DNA of 64,000 nucleotides from Variovorax sp. RA8. Its GTDB lineage: Bacteria > Pseudomonadota > Gammaproteobacteria > Burkholderiales > Burkholderiaceae_C. The translations under genes and the position numbers were made by a program. The notes under the pieces were generated by a model. The model had not been told where the DNA came from and did no database searches. It was given only the letters and a program-made list of their open reading frames with translations. The stretch covers positions 1,426,001-1,490,000 of the forward strand of contig NZ_LR594662.1 of the NCBI RefSeq assembly GCF_901827175.1, in the 5' to 3' direction. Positions 8,486-17,270 of the stretch are shown in pieces. Position 1 is the first letter of the stretch, and the number at the start of each line of letters is the position of its first letter.

Positions 8486-9637
8486 ATGACCGTCCCACTC
8501 GCGGCTTCCCTGCTCGATCTCGTGCTCGGCTTGCAACTCGGGCCTTCCGACAAGGCGGCTGCGAATCGCTGCTCGATCGAGGGCGCCACCTGGGCATCCA
8601 GGCAGGAGGGCGTGATCGACGTCCGGATCCGCGAACTCGAGGCGGCAGCGCTTCGGCTTGCCTCGGGCGCGATCGTTCTGGAGATCGGCCGCATTGCGGT
8701 GCACGAACTGGCGGGCGAGGTGCGCATCGAGTCCGGCGTACCGCGGCTGTCTGCCCTCGGGGCGGCACAGGCCGAGTTCTCCGGGGTGAAGCTGCACGGC
8801 CCCTTGCGCATGTCGCCGCAGCTCCAGGAAGTACGTGACGCCTTGCTGGGCCCGGGCAGGGCGGCCTCGTCATCGACCGACGGCACGGCGCGCCAAGCCG
8901 CAGCCGAGGCCTGGTGCCTCGGTCCGCTCGGCGAGGCCGACGGCACCATCCGCGGGGAGATCACCGACGCGCACTTGCTGTTCGACGCCGACGTGACGGT
9001 GCCGATACGGCACGGGCAGATCGACTTCAACGACGCGACCGTCGAGCACGTGGGGCCGGACTCGCGCATGGGCGTGAGCCGACTCGGCTTTTATGTCGAT
9101 GCGCCGAACGGGCGCAGTTATCTGTACCAGTTCGCGTCGGCACCGCTCGCGGGCGTGGAATTCGAGCGGCGCGGCGCCTTGCTGAGCCCGTGGGTCTCCG
9201 AGCGCGGCAAGCTGCGGCTGCAGGCTTTCGCCGAGTCGATGCTGCGCCAGGGGCGCGGCGGCCACGGCCAGGGACTGACGGAGCAGGCCCGCCTGCTGCT
9301 GGGCCGCACCGCGCTGTCGGGCGAAGTGCAACTCGGCGATGGGCGCCTTGCCGTGCCGGGCCTGCAAGCGCGCATGGAGGGACGCAGCGAAGGGCGCAAC
9401 GCGGTCGGCCTGCGTTCCGAGGCCGTGGGCCGCGGCTTGACCGTCGAGATGGCTTCATTGTCGGCCCGCGACGCAGCGGCGAAGTGGAAGGGCGCGCAAC
9501 TGGCGTGCGACGAGATCACGGCGCGGGTCAGGCTCCAGCTTTTTGCCGAAGGCCGGGAAATGCGTTTCGTCCTCGAACTCGAGAACGGCAAGATGGCAGG
9601 GCCACGTCTTGATCTTCGTCGACCCGAAAGCGCGTAA
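8486..9637 (+). CDS. Conserved hypothetical protein, beta-strand-rich, 383 residues
   Basis: I do not recognise a family. From ATG 8486 the protein has 383 residues, no signal peptide and no convincing membrane helix. It reads as repeated short amphipathic strands (for example AIVLEIGRIAVHELAGEVRIE and GQIDFNDATVEHVG), the sort of pattern seen in beta-helical or AsmA/DUF748-like lipid-handling proteins, but without a signature that would justify that name. The acidic/basic balance is normal and the GC pattern at third positions is strongly coding. The frame is open upstream to 8387, but the region before 8486 lacks the same pattern. A terminator follows about 100 bases downstream. Confidence 0.65.
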   Translation: MTVPLAASLLDLVLGLQLGPSDKAAANRCSIEGATWASRQEGVIDVRIRELEAAALRLASGAIVLEIGRIAVHELAGEVRIESGVPRLSALGAAQAEFSGVKLHGPLRMSPQLQEVRDALLGPGRAASSSTDGTARQAAAEAWCLGPLGEADGTIRGEITDAHLLFDADVTVPIRHGQIDFNDATVEHVGPDSRMGVSRLGFYVDAPNGRSYLYQFASAPLAGVEFERRGALLSPWVSERGKLRLQAFAESMLRQGRGGHGQGLTEQARLLLGRTALSGEVQLGDGRLAVPGLQARMEGRSEGRNAVGLRSEAVGRGLTVEMASLSARDAAAKWKGAQLACDEITARVRLQLFAEGREMRFVLELENGKMAGPRLDLRRPESA

Positions 9638-9735
9638 CAGGAAACGCGAACTTTCTACGGACTTGCCTTGTAGGAAGCATCCTACTAATCTTCGTTTCGG
9701 TTTCTCCCGGGTGGGCATCAAGGACCAACCCCTTC

Positions 9736-9761
9736 AGGCCCGCCTCGTGCGGGCCTTTTTT
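9736..9761 (+). terminator. Rho-independent terminator
   Basis: Perfect 8-base stem AGGCCCGC / GCGGGCCT with a 5-base CTCGT loop, followed directly by a run of T residues (9756-9761). It ends the transcript of the hypothetical gene 8486-9637, before the EamA transporter. Confidence 0.88.
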
Positions 9762-9868
9762 CGAGGTTGTTGGCCATGCCGGCTGCGCGGCAAGCGCGAA
9801 CGCGGAAGCTTGGCATGATCAGGGGCGGCGTGGTCCTCGCGCATGCCTCGATACGTCCCAGCCTTCTC

Positions 9869-10789
9869 ATGACCCCACAGCTCCTGTCCTCCCCGTCCTC
9901 CGCCCGCGTCAATGGTCGCGCCATCGCCATGATGATCGGTGCCATGGGCTGCTTCGTGCTCAACGACGCGCTGGTCAAGCACGTCAGCCAATTCATGCCC
10001 TCGGCGCAGCTGATCTTCGTGCGCGGAGTGATGGCCTCGGGGCTGGTGCTGCTGGTTGCCCACCGCCTGCGCGCGCTGCGCCACGCGGGCGCGGTGCTGA
10101 ATCCCCGGGTGGCGCTTCGCGGTGCTGTCGATGCCTGCGCGACCATGATGTACCTGCTGTCGCTGTTCCGGTTGCCGATCGGCAACGCCACGGCCATCAA
10201 TCTCGCCGCGCCGCTCTTCATGACCGTGTTCGCGGTGTTCTTCCTGGGCGAGCGCGCCGGCGTGGCGCGCTGGTCCGCCGTGGTGCTGGGCTTCGTGGGC
10301 GTGCTCTGCGTGGTGCAGCCCAGCGGAGAAGGCTTCAACGCATGGGCACTGCTGTGCCTGGCCGGCACGCTGTTCCACGCCATGCGCGACCTGATGACGC
10401 GGCGTATCGATCCGGCCATCCCGTCGGTCATCATCACCCTTGCCACGGCGCTGGCCGTCACCGTGCTGGCCGGCTGTCTCACCCTGCTGAGCGGCTGGCA
10501 GGCATTCGCGCTGCGCGACCTGGCCTTGCTGGGCGTCGCGGCGGCCTTCCTGGCATCCGGCTATTTTCTGCTGGTGCAATGCATGCGCACCGGCGAGGTG
10601 TCGCTCACGGCGCCCTTCCGCTACATGGCGGTTCTCTTCGCCATGCTGCTGGGCTACGCCATATGGGACGAGATTCCCAATGGATGGGCCTGGCTGGGCA
10701 TCGCGCTGCTCGTCGGATCGGGCCTCTACATGCTGCACAGCGAGCGGGGCCGGACCCGCGCGGCGGCGCTGGACGCGCAGCCGGAATGA
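9869..10789 (+). CDS. EamA/DMT-superfamily inner-membrane transporter
   Basis: 306 residues made of two EamA repeats with ten predicted membrane helices. The first repeat runs from AIAMMIGAMGCFVLNDALVK to about residue 145, with the characteristic LPIGNATAINLAAPLFMTVF near its end. The second starts at WALLCLAGTLFHAMRDLMTRR, and its last helix pair is FRYMAVLFAMLLGYAIWDEIP. Such proteins usually export metabolites such as amino acids or drugs. The start at 9869 leaves a 19-residue cytoplasmic head; the frame is open to 9767, but that part overlaps the terminator region. It is convergent with the next gene, six bases apart. Confidence 0.88.
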   Translation: MTPQLLSSPSSARVNGRAIAMMIGAMGCFVLNDALVKHVSQFMPSAQLIFVRGVMASGLVLLVAHRLRALRHAGAVLNPRVALRGAVDACATMMYLLSLFRLPIGNATAINLAAPLFMTVFAVFFLGERAGVARWSAVVLGFVGVLCVVQPSGEGFNAWALLCLAGTLFHAMRDLMTRRIDPAIPSVIITLATALAVTVLAGCLTLLSGWQAFALRDLALLGVAAAFLASGYFLLVQCMRTGEVSLTAPFRYMAVLFAMLLGYAIWDEIPNGWAWLGIALLVGSGLYMLHSERGRTRAAALDAQPE

Positions 10790-10795
10790 ATCGCG

Positions 10796-11698
10796 TCATC
10801 GCTTGGCCATGTGCGGGCACACGGCCGGCGAACGAAGCTGCGGATCGCCGATGAAGGTGCGAGCCGACCATAGCTCGGGGAACGGGATCTCGTCCATCGT
10901 GGGCGCCAGCCATGCGATGCCTTCGGTGCCGAAGTACGCAGGCCTGGCGCCGAAGGTCCGGCGCGTTGCCATCAGGTGGCGATACTTCCAGTGCGTAAAG
11001 CCCTCCGCGATGTCGGCAAGTGTCTCGCCGAGCTGCTGCAGTTCGGTGTGAGTGTCCGGGTCCGCATAGATGTTGCGCCAGACCTGCTCGACCTCCTTGC
11101 TGGGGCTGTAGCGAGCGCTCAGGTCACGCTCCAGCCAGGCACGCGGCACATCCATGCCGATGCGTGCGAAGCAGGCCAGCACGTCGTCGTAGAGGCTCGG
11201 TTCGGCCAGCGCCTTGGTGAGCTGTGCCAGGCGCTGAGGCTGGGGAGCGAAGTGCTGCAGATGTTCCGCCTGCTTGATGCCCAGCAGATAGGCCATGTGC
11301 CGATAGGTCCATCCCTGCAGCGCCGTGTCCTTGCCGTGCGTCGCGGCCGCGCGCGAGAGAATGGCCAGCAGGTCGTTGGGCGTCATCCACGCAATGGAAC
11401 GCCAGATCGCGTCCAGGGGTTCCTGATGGGCAACCACCCGCAGCAAGGTTCGGTGCGCCTGGGCGAGGTTGTCGGCGCGCAGGCAGGTCTGCGCCGTCTG
11501 GATCTCCTTGATGATGAGCATCCAGTAGAGCTCGGACACCTGCACGTGAACGATCCACGCGTGCTCGCCCGGATGATCGCTGACCGTGCGCTGCAGCGAG
11601 TGAAGCACGTCGGTCTGGATCCACGCGCTGTAGGGCGTCTGGCCGGCCGCGGTGGGCAGCGCGTCGGGCCTCTCGACGTTCTGGGGGCTATTGCTCAT
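10796..11698 (-). CDS. Tryptophan 2,3-dioxygenase-fold protein lacking the active-site histidine
   Basis: 300 residues, all-helical, recognisable as tryptophan 2,3-dioxygenase superfamily by the block HVQVSELYWMLIIKEI (51-66), the LLxxVxxxEPLDAIW segment (about 85-99), and the C-terminal haem region HWKYRHLMATRRTFGARP (236-253), where His241 matches the proximal haem ligand. In true enzymes the first block reads (T/Q)HQxxELW, with the histidine contacting the indole NH; here that position is Val52, and the preceding residue is His51. Haem binding is therefore likely, but ordinary tryptophan dioxygenase chemistry is doubtful. There is no kynurenine-pathway gene nearby; its neighbours are a LinD-like GST, an amidase and a maleylacetate-reductase-like enzyme, 38 bases or less apart in one direction. 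Confidence 0.75.
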   Translation of the reverse strand: MSNSPQNVERPDALPTAAGQTPYSAWIQTDVLHSLQRTVSDHPGEHAWIVHVQVSELYWMLIIKEIQTAQTCLRADNLAQAHRTLLRVVAHQEPLDAIWRSIAWMTPNDLLAILSRAAATHGKDTALQGWTYRHMAYLLGIKQAEHLQHFAPQPQRLAQLTKALAEPSLYDDVLACFARIGMDVPRAWLERDLSARYSPSKEVEQVWRNIYADPDTHTELQQLGETLADIAEGFTHWKYRHLMATRRTFGARPAYFGTEGIAWLAPTMDEIPFPELWSARTFIGDPQLRSPAVCPHMAKR

Positions 11699-11736
11699 TT
11701 CATGCTCCTGGTTGTATTCACGTGGTGCAGAGGACT

Positions 11737-12780
11737 TCAGGCCGCGGCCGTGGCGGCACAGTGCGCGACGCCATCCATGTACGCAGAGTGCGGCATCGAT
11801 CGGACGGATGCCTGGATCACCTCCTTGCAGAGGGAAGGCCGCTTGGCGAGCGTCTCGAAATAGCGCTCGACATGGGGAAGGCCTGCCCACATCGAGGACA
11901 GTCCCAGATAGTTCAGGCGGACAAGATTGACGCCCCACAGCACGTCGGCGAGCGAGAAGGCGTTGCCGAACAGGCAGGAGAACGACTTCGCCTCGAGGTC
12001 TCGCTCCAGGCCCTTCAGGAGATCGCCCGCCGTCTGGCGAGCCGCACGTTGAAAGGCGGGGTCGCGGCACACCTTCTTGCCGCCGCTCTCCTTCGCGATC
12101 TTGGCGCGGCAGGCGGCAACCAGTTCGGCGTCGTCGGCGTGGGTGGCAATCAAGCGCTCCAGCACCATGATCTTGTAGTCATAGACCGTCTCCATGGACG
12201 ACTTGAGCGGATCAGGCCGCCGGTCGGCGTCGGGATGAAAGCCGTAGAGCAGCGCCCCATTCGGAATCCTGTCGACGATGCCGACCTGGCGCATCACCTC
12301 TGTGCGTGCCTCGGGATCGTCCGGCACGAGCTGGACCGGCGCGCTCGAGACCGCGTCGAGGTAGCAGCAGATCTGCCGCGAATCCACCACCACGCGACCT
12401 GCCTGGTAGTCCACCAGCAACGGCACCACGCACGGGTCGAAGCCTTCCGTTTCGACCGAGGTGCGGCCGCTGTAGCCGCTCACGAAATCCAGATCCAGCC
12501 CGCGCGCTGCGAGCAGCCGCAGGCGGATGTAGGCCGGGCTGTAGTGCTCTGCCGGCACCAGGCCGTCCGGTCCCATCGAACTGAGGATGAGCATGTCGTT
12601 GGAACGATAGGGCAGTGCCTTCTCGTGCATCACCGTGCGCACCTTCTGCGAGCAGAGGGAGCTCGCGGCGTGGAACAGTTCGAAGCGCGGATTCGCGCTG
12701 TCACCCACGACCGTGGTGCGGCCTGGGTCCTGGATGGCGGCGCGGGCGGAAGCGGCCATCGTCATCAACGGGGGCGTCAT
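11737..12780 (-). CDS. LinD-like glutathione S-transferase (reductive-dehalogenase type)
   Basis: 347 residues, about 140 longer than ordinary GSTs and equal in length to LinD, the glutathione-dependent 2,5-dichlorohydroquinone reductive dechlorinase. The thioredoxin-like half starts with PRFELFHAASSLCSQKVRT (33-51), carrying the N-terminal cysteine/serine of this group. It contains a long insertion with SVETEGFDPCVVPLLVD and then the cis-Pro VVPLL and DSRQICCYLDA glutathione-site stretch. The C-terminal helical domain ends with FSLADVLWGVNLVRLNYLGL. I remember this insertion pattern from LinD, so the assignment rests on recalled similarity. ATG 12780 overlaps the amidase stop, and an AAGGAGA lies upstream. 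Dehalogenation of a halo-hydroquinone, or glutathione-dependent isomerisation, are the likely roles. Confidence 0.7.
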   Translation of the reverse strand: MTPPLMTMAASARAAIQDPGRTTVVGDSANPRFELFHAASSLCSQKVRTVMHEKALPYRSNDMLILSSMGPDGLVPAEHYSPAYIRLRLLAARGLDLDFVSGYSGRTSVETEGFDPCVVPLLVDYQAGRVVVDSRQICCYLDAVSSAPVQLVPDDPEARTEVMRQVGIVDRIPNGALLYGFHPDADRRPDPLKSSMETVYDYKIMVLERLIATHADDAELVAACRAKIAKESGGKKVCRDPAFQRAARQTAGDLLKGLERDLEAKSFSCLFGNAFSLADVLWGVNLVRLNYLGLSSMWAGLPHVERYFETLAKRPSLCKEVIQASVRSMPHSAYMDGVAHCAATAAA

Positions 12781-14213
12781 CACATCTCTCCTTCTCTGTG
12801 TGGCGGGCAGGTCGACAATTCACGTTCGGTCTGGCATGGCAGGCAGGCAGACCGATGTGTTGGATGCAGCAACCGTTCCATCCGCCGTGCGATCCGCAGC
12901 AGTGCGGCGTCCTCGCCGGGGCGGCCCACGACCTGCAGCCCGACCGGGAGCGCGCCGGTACGCCGGCGCAGCGGGATCGAAACGGCGGGGCAGCCTGCAA
13001 GGTTGAAGGGCGCCGTGTAGGTCATCAGGGCTTCGCGCACGCTGCCGGTCCAGCCGCCGATCGCCAGCCTTGTCTCGCCGACGAGCGGTGCGGTGCATGG
13101 CGTGGCGGGCAGCACGAGGAAGCGGTGCCTGGCCATGAGACGCTCGAGGCCCGAGGCGAACGTTCGCCGCGCCTGTTGCGCCAACGCGTAATCTTCCACT
13201 CGCGTCGCCCTGGCATGAGTGAGCCGCTCGACCGTTTCCGCGCCGTAGTGCGCGGCAATCCAATCCGGGTCTCTTCTCGCGAAGTGGACGAAACCGCCTT
13301 CGGCCAGCACGATGCGCGCGAAGGCGTCGAAGCTGCCGCCGAAGAGATCCCCCGCGTTCAACTCCTCCAAAGGGAGGGCCGAAGCCAGCGCATCGGCCGC
13401 GACGGCGAATGCGCATGCGACGTCCGAGGCCGGGGGCAGCGAAGCGATGCCGCAGATGACGCCGATCCGTGCATCATCGAATTCATCCGCTGCGTCGCTG
13501 CCGCCGACGATGCCCAGCGCATCGGCAAGAACGCTCACGTCGCCGACGCTCGCCCCCAGAAGGCCGGGATGATCGAGGCTGGCCGCCAGTGGAAACACGC
13601 CCTGCGTCGGCAGCGCACCATGGGTCGGCTTGAATCCGGTCACGCCGCAGAGCGCGGCGGGAATGCGCACCGAGCCGCCGGTGTCCGTGCCAAGCCCGGC
13701 AGCCATCACGCCGTCGGCGATGGCCACGGCCGCGCCGCCGCTCGAGCCGCCCGGAATGCGGCGCGCGTCCAGCGGGTGGAGGGTATCGCCGAACGCAGCG
13801 CTCGCCGTAGTGACACCCCAGGCGAATTCGTGCGTGGTCGTCTTGCCGACCACGATCGCGCCCTGTTCCACGAGCGTGCGCACGACGGCGGCGTCGGCGG
13901 AAGGGATGTTGCCGATGAAGGCGGGCGATCCGTAGCGCGTCTCGATCCCTTGGGTGTCGATCAGGTCCTTGACGCCGATGGGCAGGCCTTCGAGCGGGCG
14001 CTGCGTGCCTTCGGCGTAGCGGCGATCGCTTGCGAGCGCCGCCGCCATCGCCTGCTCGCGCGGAATGGTGGCAAAGGCATTCAGCCTGCGCTGCGTGTCG
14101 TCGGCCCGCCGCAGCGTGTCCCGCACGAGCTCGCTTGCGCTCATCCGGCCAGCGGCGAGATCGTCCAGCGATTGCCGCAGCGGTGGCGCGGCGCGCGGCG
14201 CGTGCAGGCTCAC
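12780..14213 (-). CDS. Amidase (amidase-signature family)
   Basis: 477 residues with the Ser-cisSer-Lys triad of amidase-signature hydrolases: Lys82 in PIGVKDLIDT, the glycine/serine loop RIPGGSSGGAAVA (Ser157/158), and the nucleophile Ser181 in GTDTGGSVRIPAALCG. The start is GTG 14213, whose GTGA overlaps the stop of the upstream dehydrogenase; a second GTG one codon earlier is also possible. Homology begins within the first 25 residues. It is the second gene of the four-gene minus-strand operon and could hydrolyse an amide formed during breakdown of an amino- or nitro-aromatic compound; that is inference. Confidence 0.88.
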   Translation of the reverse strand: MSLHAPRAAPPLRQSLDDLAAGRMSASELVRDTLRRADDTQRRLNAFATIPREQAMAAALASDRRYAEGTQRPLEGLPIGVKDLIDTQGIETRYGSPAFIGNIPSADAAVVRTLVEQGAIVVGKTTTHEFAWGVTTASAAFGDTLHPLDARRIPGGSSGGAAVAIADGVMAAGLGTDTGGSVRIPAALCGVTGFKPTHGALPTQGVFPLAASLDHPGLLGASVGDVSVLADALGIVGGSDAADEFDDARIGVICGIASLPPASDVACAFAVAADALASALPLEELNAGDLFGGSFDAFARIVLAEGGFVHFARRDPDWIAAHYGAETVERLTHARATRVEDYALAQQARRTFASGLERLMARHRFLVLPATPCTAPLVGETRLAIGGWTGSVREALMTYTAPFNLAGCPAVSIPLRRRTGALPVGLQVVGRPGEDAALLRIARRMERLLHPTHRSACLPCQTERELSTCPPHREGEM

Positions 14214-15322
14214 CACAGGCTCTCCAGCAGCGCATCGAGGCGCGCGGGTGCGTCGTCGCCGAGATCCGCGACCTCTTGGGGATAGTTGGCCTTGAGCAGC
14301 GCGGCCACCTCCGGCAGCTTTGCATGGTCGAGGTCGAAGTCCGACACGCGGCTCGGCAGACCGAGCGCCGCGACGACGGCGGCGATGCGCCCGGCCAGCC
14401 GCGCCGCCGCTCCGGGCCCACCGGGAGACAGGGCTTCGAGCTTGTCGCCGTAGAAGTCTGCGCATGCCTGGATGACGGGGGCGAGCGTGATGCATGAAGT
14501 TGCGCTGTGCGGCAGACCGAAGCTGCCGCCCAGGATGTGGCCGATGCGGTGGCTCAGTCCGTAGATCACCGAGGCCGGAGAGAAATAGCACTGCCAGGCG
14601 CCGAGCTGGAGTTGCAGCAGGTCGTCCCCGGTCACGAGCCCCGCCTCCATGGCCGCGCGGGTCTCGAGCTTGGCGGGCCACTTCTCGAGCACCCGGAGGA
14701 AGCGATCCACGCCGCTGGCGGCCATGATCGCGTGCGGATGGCTGCGCATCACCTTGCGCATTCCCTCGACGGCATGGTCGATGCCCTTGATGGCGGACGA
14801 CAGCAGCAACGCCCGCGGTGTGCCGCGTACCAGCAGCGGATCGATGAGCACGACCTTCGGCGTGGTCTCGCGCACCGCGTAGCTACGCTTGAACTTCTGC
14901 GGCCTGTCGGTCTCGGTGATACCGAAGTAGTGCGAGAACTCCGAGCCCGAGAGGGTCGTCGGCAGCGCGACGATCGGCAGATGCCTGCCGGTCCGGCCGT
15001 GATGCAGGTGGGAGACCGCCTTGGCGGCGTCGAGCACCGAGCCGCCGCCGAGTCCCACGATGGCGCCTGCATTCGAGCGCAGGCAGGCCTCGAGCGCTGC
15101 GTGCACCGCCACGTCGGGAACGTGTGCGGGGAGGTCGACGAAGTAGCCGGCAGTGTCTTTCAGGTGCGGCTCGACATGGTCGCGAGCCAGCGCTTCGAGC
15201 GGTTCGACCGTGAAGACGATCGGCCGCTCGATGCCGTAGTCCCCGATGCGCGGGAGCGCAGCGGCCAGCGTGTTCTCGCCCCAGAACACCGCGTCTTGCG
15301 GCAGGCAGTTCAGATGGTTCAT
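14210..15322 (-). CDS. Iron-containing alcohol dehydrogenase, maleylacetate-reductase-like
   Basis: 370 residues, group III iron-dependent dehydrogenase fold. The NAD(P) site is VGLGGGSVLDAAKAV (89-103), followed by the maleylacetate-reductase-type segment LPTTLSGSEFSHYFGITE (120-137). Metal-site histidines are carried by AIKGIDHAVEGM and YGLSHRIGHILGGSFGLPH. The pattern 'SGSE...GIT' and 'H..GH.LGG.F.LPH' is that of maleylacetate reductases (LinF, PcpE, TfdF), which reduce maleylacetate to 3-oxoadipate, but other members act on gamma-hydroxybutyrate-like alcohols. As first gene of the minus arm, next to a PcpA/LinE-like dioxygenase whose products are (halo)maleylacetates, the reductase role is likely. 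Confidence 0.8.
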   Translation of the reverse strand: MNHLNCLPQDAVFWGENTLAAALPRIGDYGIERPIVFTVEPLEALARDHVEPHLKDTAGYFVDLPAHVPDVAVHAALEACLRSNAGAIVGLGGGSVLDAAKAVSHLHHGRTGRHLPIVALPTTLSGSEFSHYFGITETDRPQKFKRSYAVRETTPKVVLIDPLLVRGTPRALLLSSAIKGIDHAVEGMRKVMRSHPHAIMAASGVDRFLRVLEKWPAKLETRAAMEAGLVTGDDLLQLQLGAWQCYFSPASVIYGLSHRIGHILGGSFGLPHSATSCITLAPVIQACADFYGDKLEALSPGGPGAAARLAGRIAAVVAALGLPSRVSDFDLDHAKLPEVAALLKANYPQEVADLGDDAPARLDALLESLW

Positions 15323-15440
15323 GTCGGCAGTCCTGATCCGATGGAGTCGGTGGACCGCGACGATAAGGCCGATGCGACCTTGCTGGAGCCACCCAGGCAA
15401 GGACTCTGCGTCCAAGCTTCTGGACGATCGCCGCGCTGCC

Positions 15441-16352
15441 TCAGTGGCCTGCGAAGCTGGTGACCTTCGGTATCTCGACCGCCAGGAAGTCCACCAGCGA
15501 TCGCACCGCAGGCAGCAGTCCGGTGCGATAGGGAATGAGTGCGGCAATGCGTGCGTCGGCCGCGATCCAGCCGGACAGGATCTGCCTAAGCGATCCGGCC
15601 TCGAGCTCACTGCGGCAGATATAGCCCGGCAATGCCGCGATGCCGAGGCCGGCGCAGGCGGCTTCCTTGAGGGACACCATGCTGTTGCTCTGGAAGCGCG
15701 GGGCCATGGCAACCACGAATTCCTTGCCGCCGGGGCCTTTCAATTGCCACTGCACCGGGCCGTTCCGCACGATGGAGATGCTCGCGTGGTGCAGAAGGTC
15801 TTCCGGGCTTTGCGGCTCCTTCATCTTCGCAAGATAGGCCGGGCTGGCGAACAGGTACCACGGCACGCTCGCGATGGCGCGCTGCACGAGTGTCGAGTTC
15901 TGCAGCGGCGTCGTATGCCCGCGAATGGCGAGGTCGAAGCCCTCGCCCACGATGTCGACCAGCCTGTCGGTTGCGATCTCGACGATCTGGACCTTGGGGT
16001 GTCGGTTGAGGAAGACCGGCAGGAGGTCCCGCAACGCAAACTGCGCGATCTCGACCGCGGTCGTGATGCGGATGACCCCGCTGGGTTCGCCGAGGCGCTG
16101 TCGAATGGCCTCTTCGGCGATCTCGGAACTGCGCAGCATCGCCACGGCGTACTGGTAGAACTCCTTGCCGACGTCGGTCGTTCCGAACTGGCGCGAGGTC
16201 CGGTTGAGCAGCCGCACGCCCAGCGATGCCTCGAGTTCCTGCACGCGATGGCTCAGTGTCGATTTGGGCAGGCGCAGCGCCTGGCCGGCCGAGGTAAAGC
16301 CGCCGCGGTCGACGACCTGCACGAAGTAGTAGACGTCCTTGAGATCGAGCAT
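15441..16352 (-). CDS. LysR-family regulator of the aromatic island
   Basis: 303 residues. Winged helix-turn-helix in the first 60 (YFVQVVDRGGFTSAGQALRL, then LSHRVQELEASLGVRLLNR), followed by the two-lobed co-inducer domain. The start at 16352 (MLDLKDVYYF) is the usual family start; an upstream in-frame codon would only add an arginine-rich tail. It lies between the two arms of the island: 118 bases upstream of the maleylacetate-reductase-like gene on the same strand, and divergent from the nitroreductase operon with 192 bases between. It is the natural activator of both. No T-N11-A motif was pinned down. Confidence 0.9.
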   Translation of the reverse strand: MLDLKDVYYFVQVVDRGGFTSAGQALRLPKSTLSHRVQELEASLGVRLLNRTSRQFGTTDVGKEFYQYAVAMLRSSEIAEEAIRQRLGEPSGVIRITTAVEIAQFALRDLLPVFLNRHPKVQIVEIATDRLVDIVGEGFDLAIRGHTTPLQNSTLVQRAIASVPWYLFASPAYLAKMKEPQSPEDLLHHASISIVRNGPVQWQLKGPGGKEFVVAMAPRFQSNSMVSLKEAACAGLGIAALPGYICRSELEAGSLRQILSGWIAADARIAALIPYRTGLLPAVRSLVDFLAVEIPKVTSFAGH

Positions 16353-16544
16353 CGGTGTGGCGTGTCGGGGGGAATCGCGGCGAGCATAACGCCGCGGCGC
16401 CACGAATCACCCATCGTCCAGGAATCCGCAACCTTGCGTGCAAGCCGCGCCGGCTTCTCAAGCGTCCTCGCGGTTCATACGATTTGGTCGCCTGGTCGAA
16501 GCAGCCGCTCACGACCGCCACCACCCACGGATGGAGACACTTCA

Positions 16545-17222
16545 ATGAACTCGCTCATCGACGAACTCATTTGCGAGCGCCGCACCAAGCGCGGCTTCCT
16601 CGATCGCCCCGTACCTCTCGAGACAGTGAGGGACATCCTCTCGGTCGCCAAGTACGCCCCAAGTTCGAGCAATACGCAACCGTGGCGCTGCTACGTGGTC
16701 ACGGGCGAGGCACGCGAACGCGTGACCCGGGCCGCCGTCGAGGCGTTCCGCGCCGGGCCCGAGAAGCTCGCCCCCGAGTACCCCTTCTTCCCGCAGCCGC
16801 TGCACGATCCCTACTCGTCGCGCTTCAACACCTTCCGCGGCCAACTCGGCGACGCGCAGGGCGTGCACCGCAGCGACAAGGCCGGCCGCATGCGGGACGT
16901 GGAGCGGCAGTTTCTCTTCTTCGACGCGCCGGTCGGGATCATCTTCACGATGGACCGGCGCCTGGAGTGGGCCAGCTTCATCTGCTACGGCTGCTTCCTG
17001 CAGAACATCATGCTCGCAGCCAAGGGGCGGGACCTGGACACCTGTCCGCAGCAGATCTGGTCGCTGCAGTACCCCGTGCTTCGCGCCGAGCTCGGAATTC
17101 CCGAGGGCGAGATGGTCGTCGCGGGAATGTCGCTCGGCTATGCGGACAACAGCATGCCGGAGAACCGCATGGCCCTGCACAAGCTGGAGGTCGAGGAGTT
17201 CGCCACCTTCATCGCCGCCTGA
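16545..17222 (+). CDS. Nitroreductase (nitroarene-reductase type)
   Basis: 225-residue FMN-dependent nitroreductase. The FMN-phosphate/ribityl segment is RRTKRGFLDRPVP, followed by AKYAPSSSNTQPWRCYV (about 37-53). A Pro/Tyr-rich insertion, YPFFPQPLHDPYSSRFNTFR, and RQFLFFDAPVGIIFTMDRRL follow; the C-terminal half has GYGCFLQNIMLAAKGRDLDT and GMSLGYAD. This architecture resembles the nitrobenzene and 4-nitrobenzoate reductases, which stop at the hydroxylamine, more than the housekeeping NfsA/NfsB. It is the first gene of the plus arm, with GGAG at 16533-16536. An oxygen-insensitive reduction of a nitrophenol-type substrate to the hydroxylamino compound is plausible. Confidence 0.85.
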   Translation: MNSLIDELICERRTKRGFLDRPVPLETVRDILSVAKYAPSSSNTQPWRCYVVTGEARERVTRAAVEAFRAGPEKLAPEYPFFPQPLHDPYSSRFNTFRGQLGDAQGVHRSDKAGRMRDVERQFLFFDAPVGIIFTMDRRLEWASFICYGCFLQNIMLAAKGRDLDTCPQQIWSLQYPVLRAELGIPEGEMVVAGMSLGYADNSMPENRMALHKLEVEEFATFIAA

Positions 17223-17270
17223 ATGGCGCTCAGCGCTTCACCCCACCCAACCACTCAACAAGGAACCCGG

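Noticed and set aside
10796..11698. Calling the gene kynA and the region a kynurenine pathway
   Set aside because: No kynureninase or formamidase is present, and the active-site histidine is replaced, so only the fold name is supported.
15246..16544. Nitroreductase extended upstream by over 400 codons
   Set aside because: That stretch is antisense to the LysR gene; a ribosome site and homology support ATG 16545.
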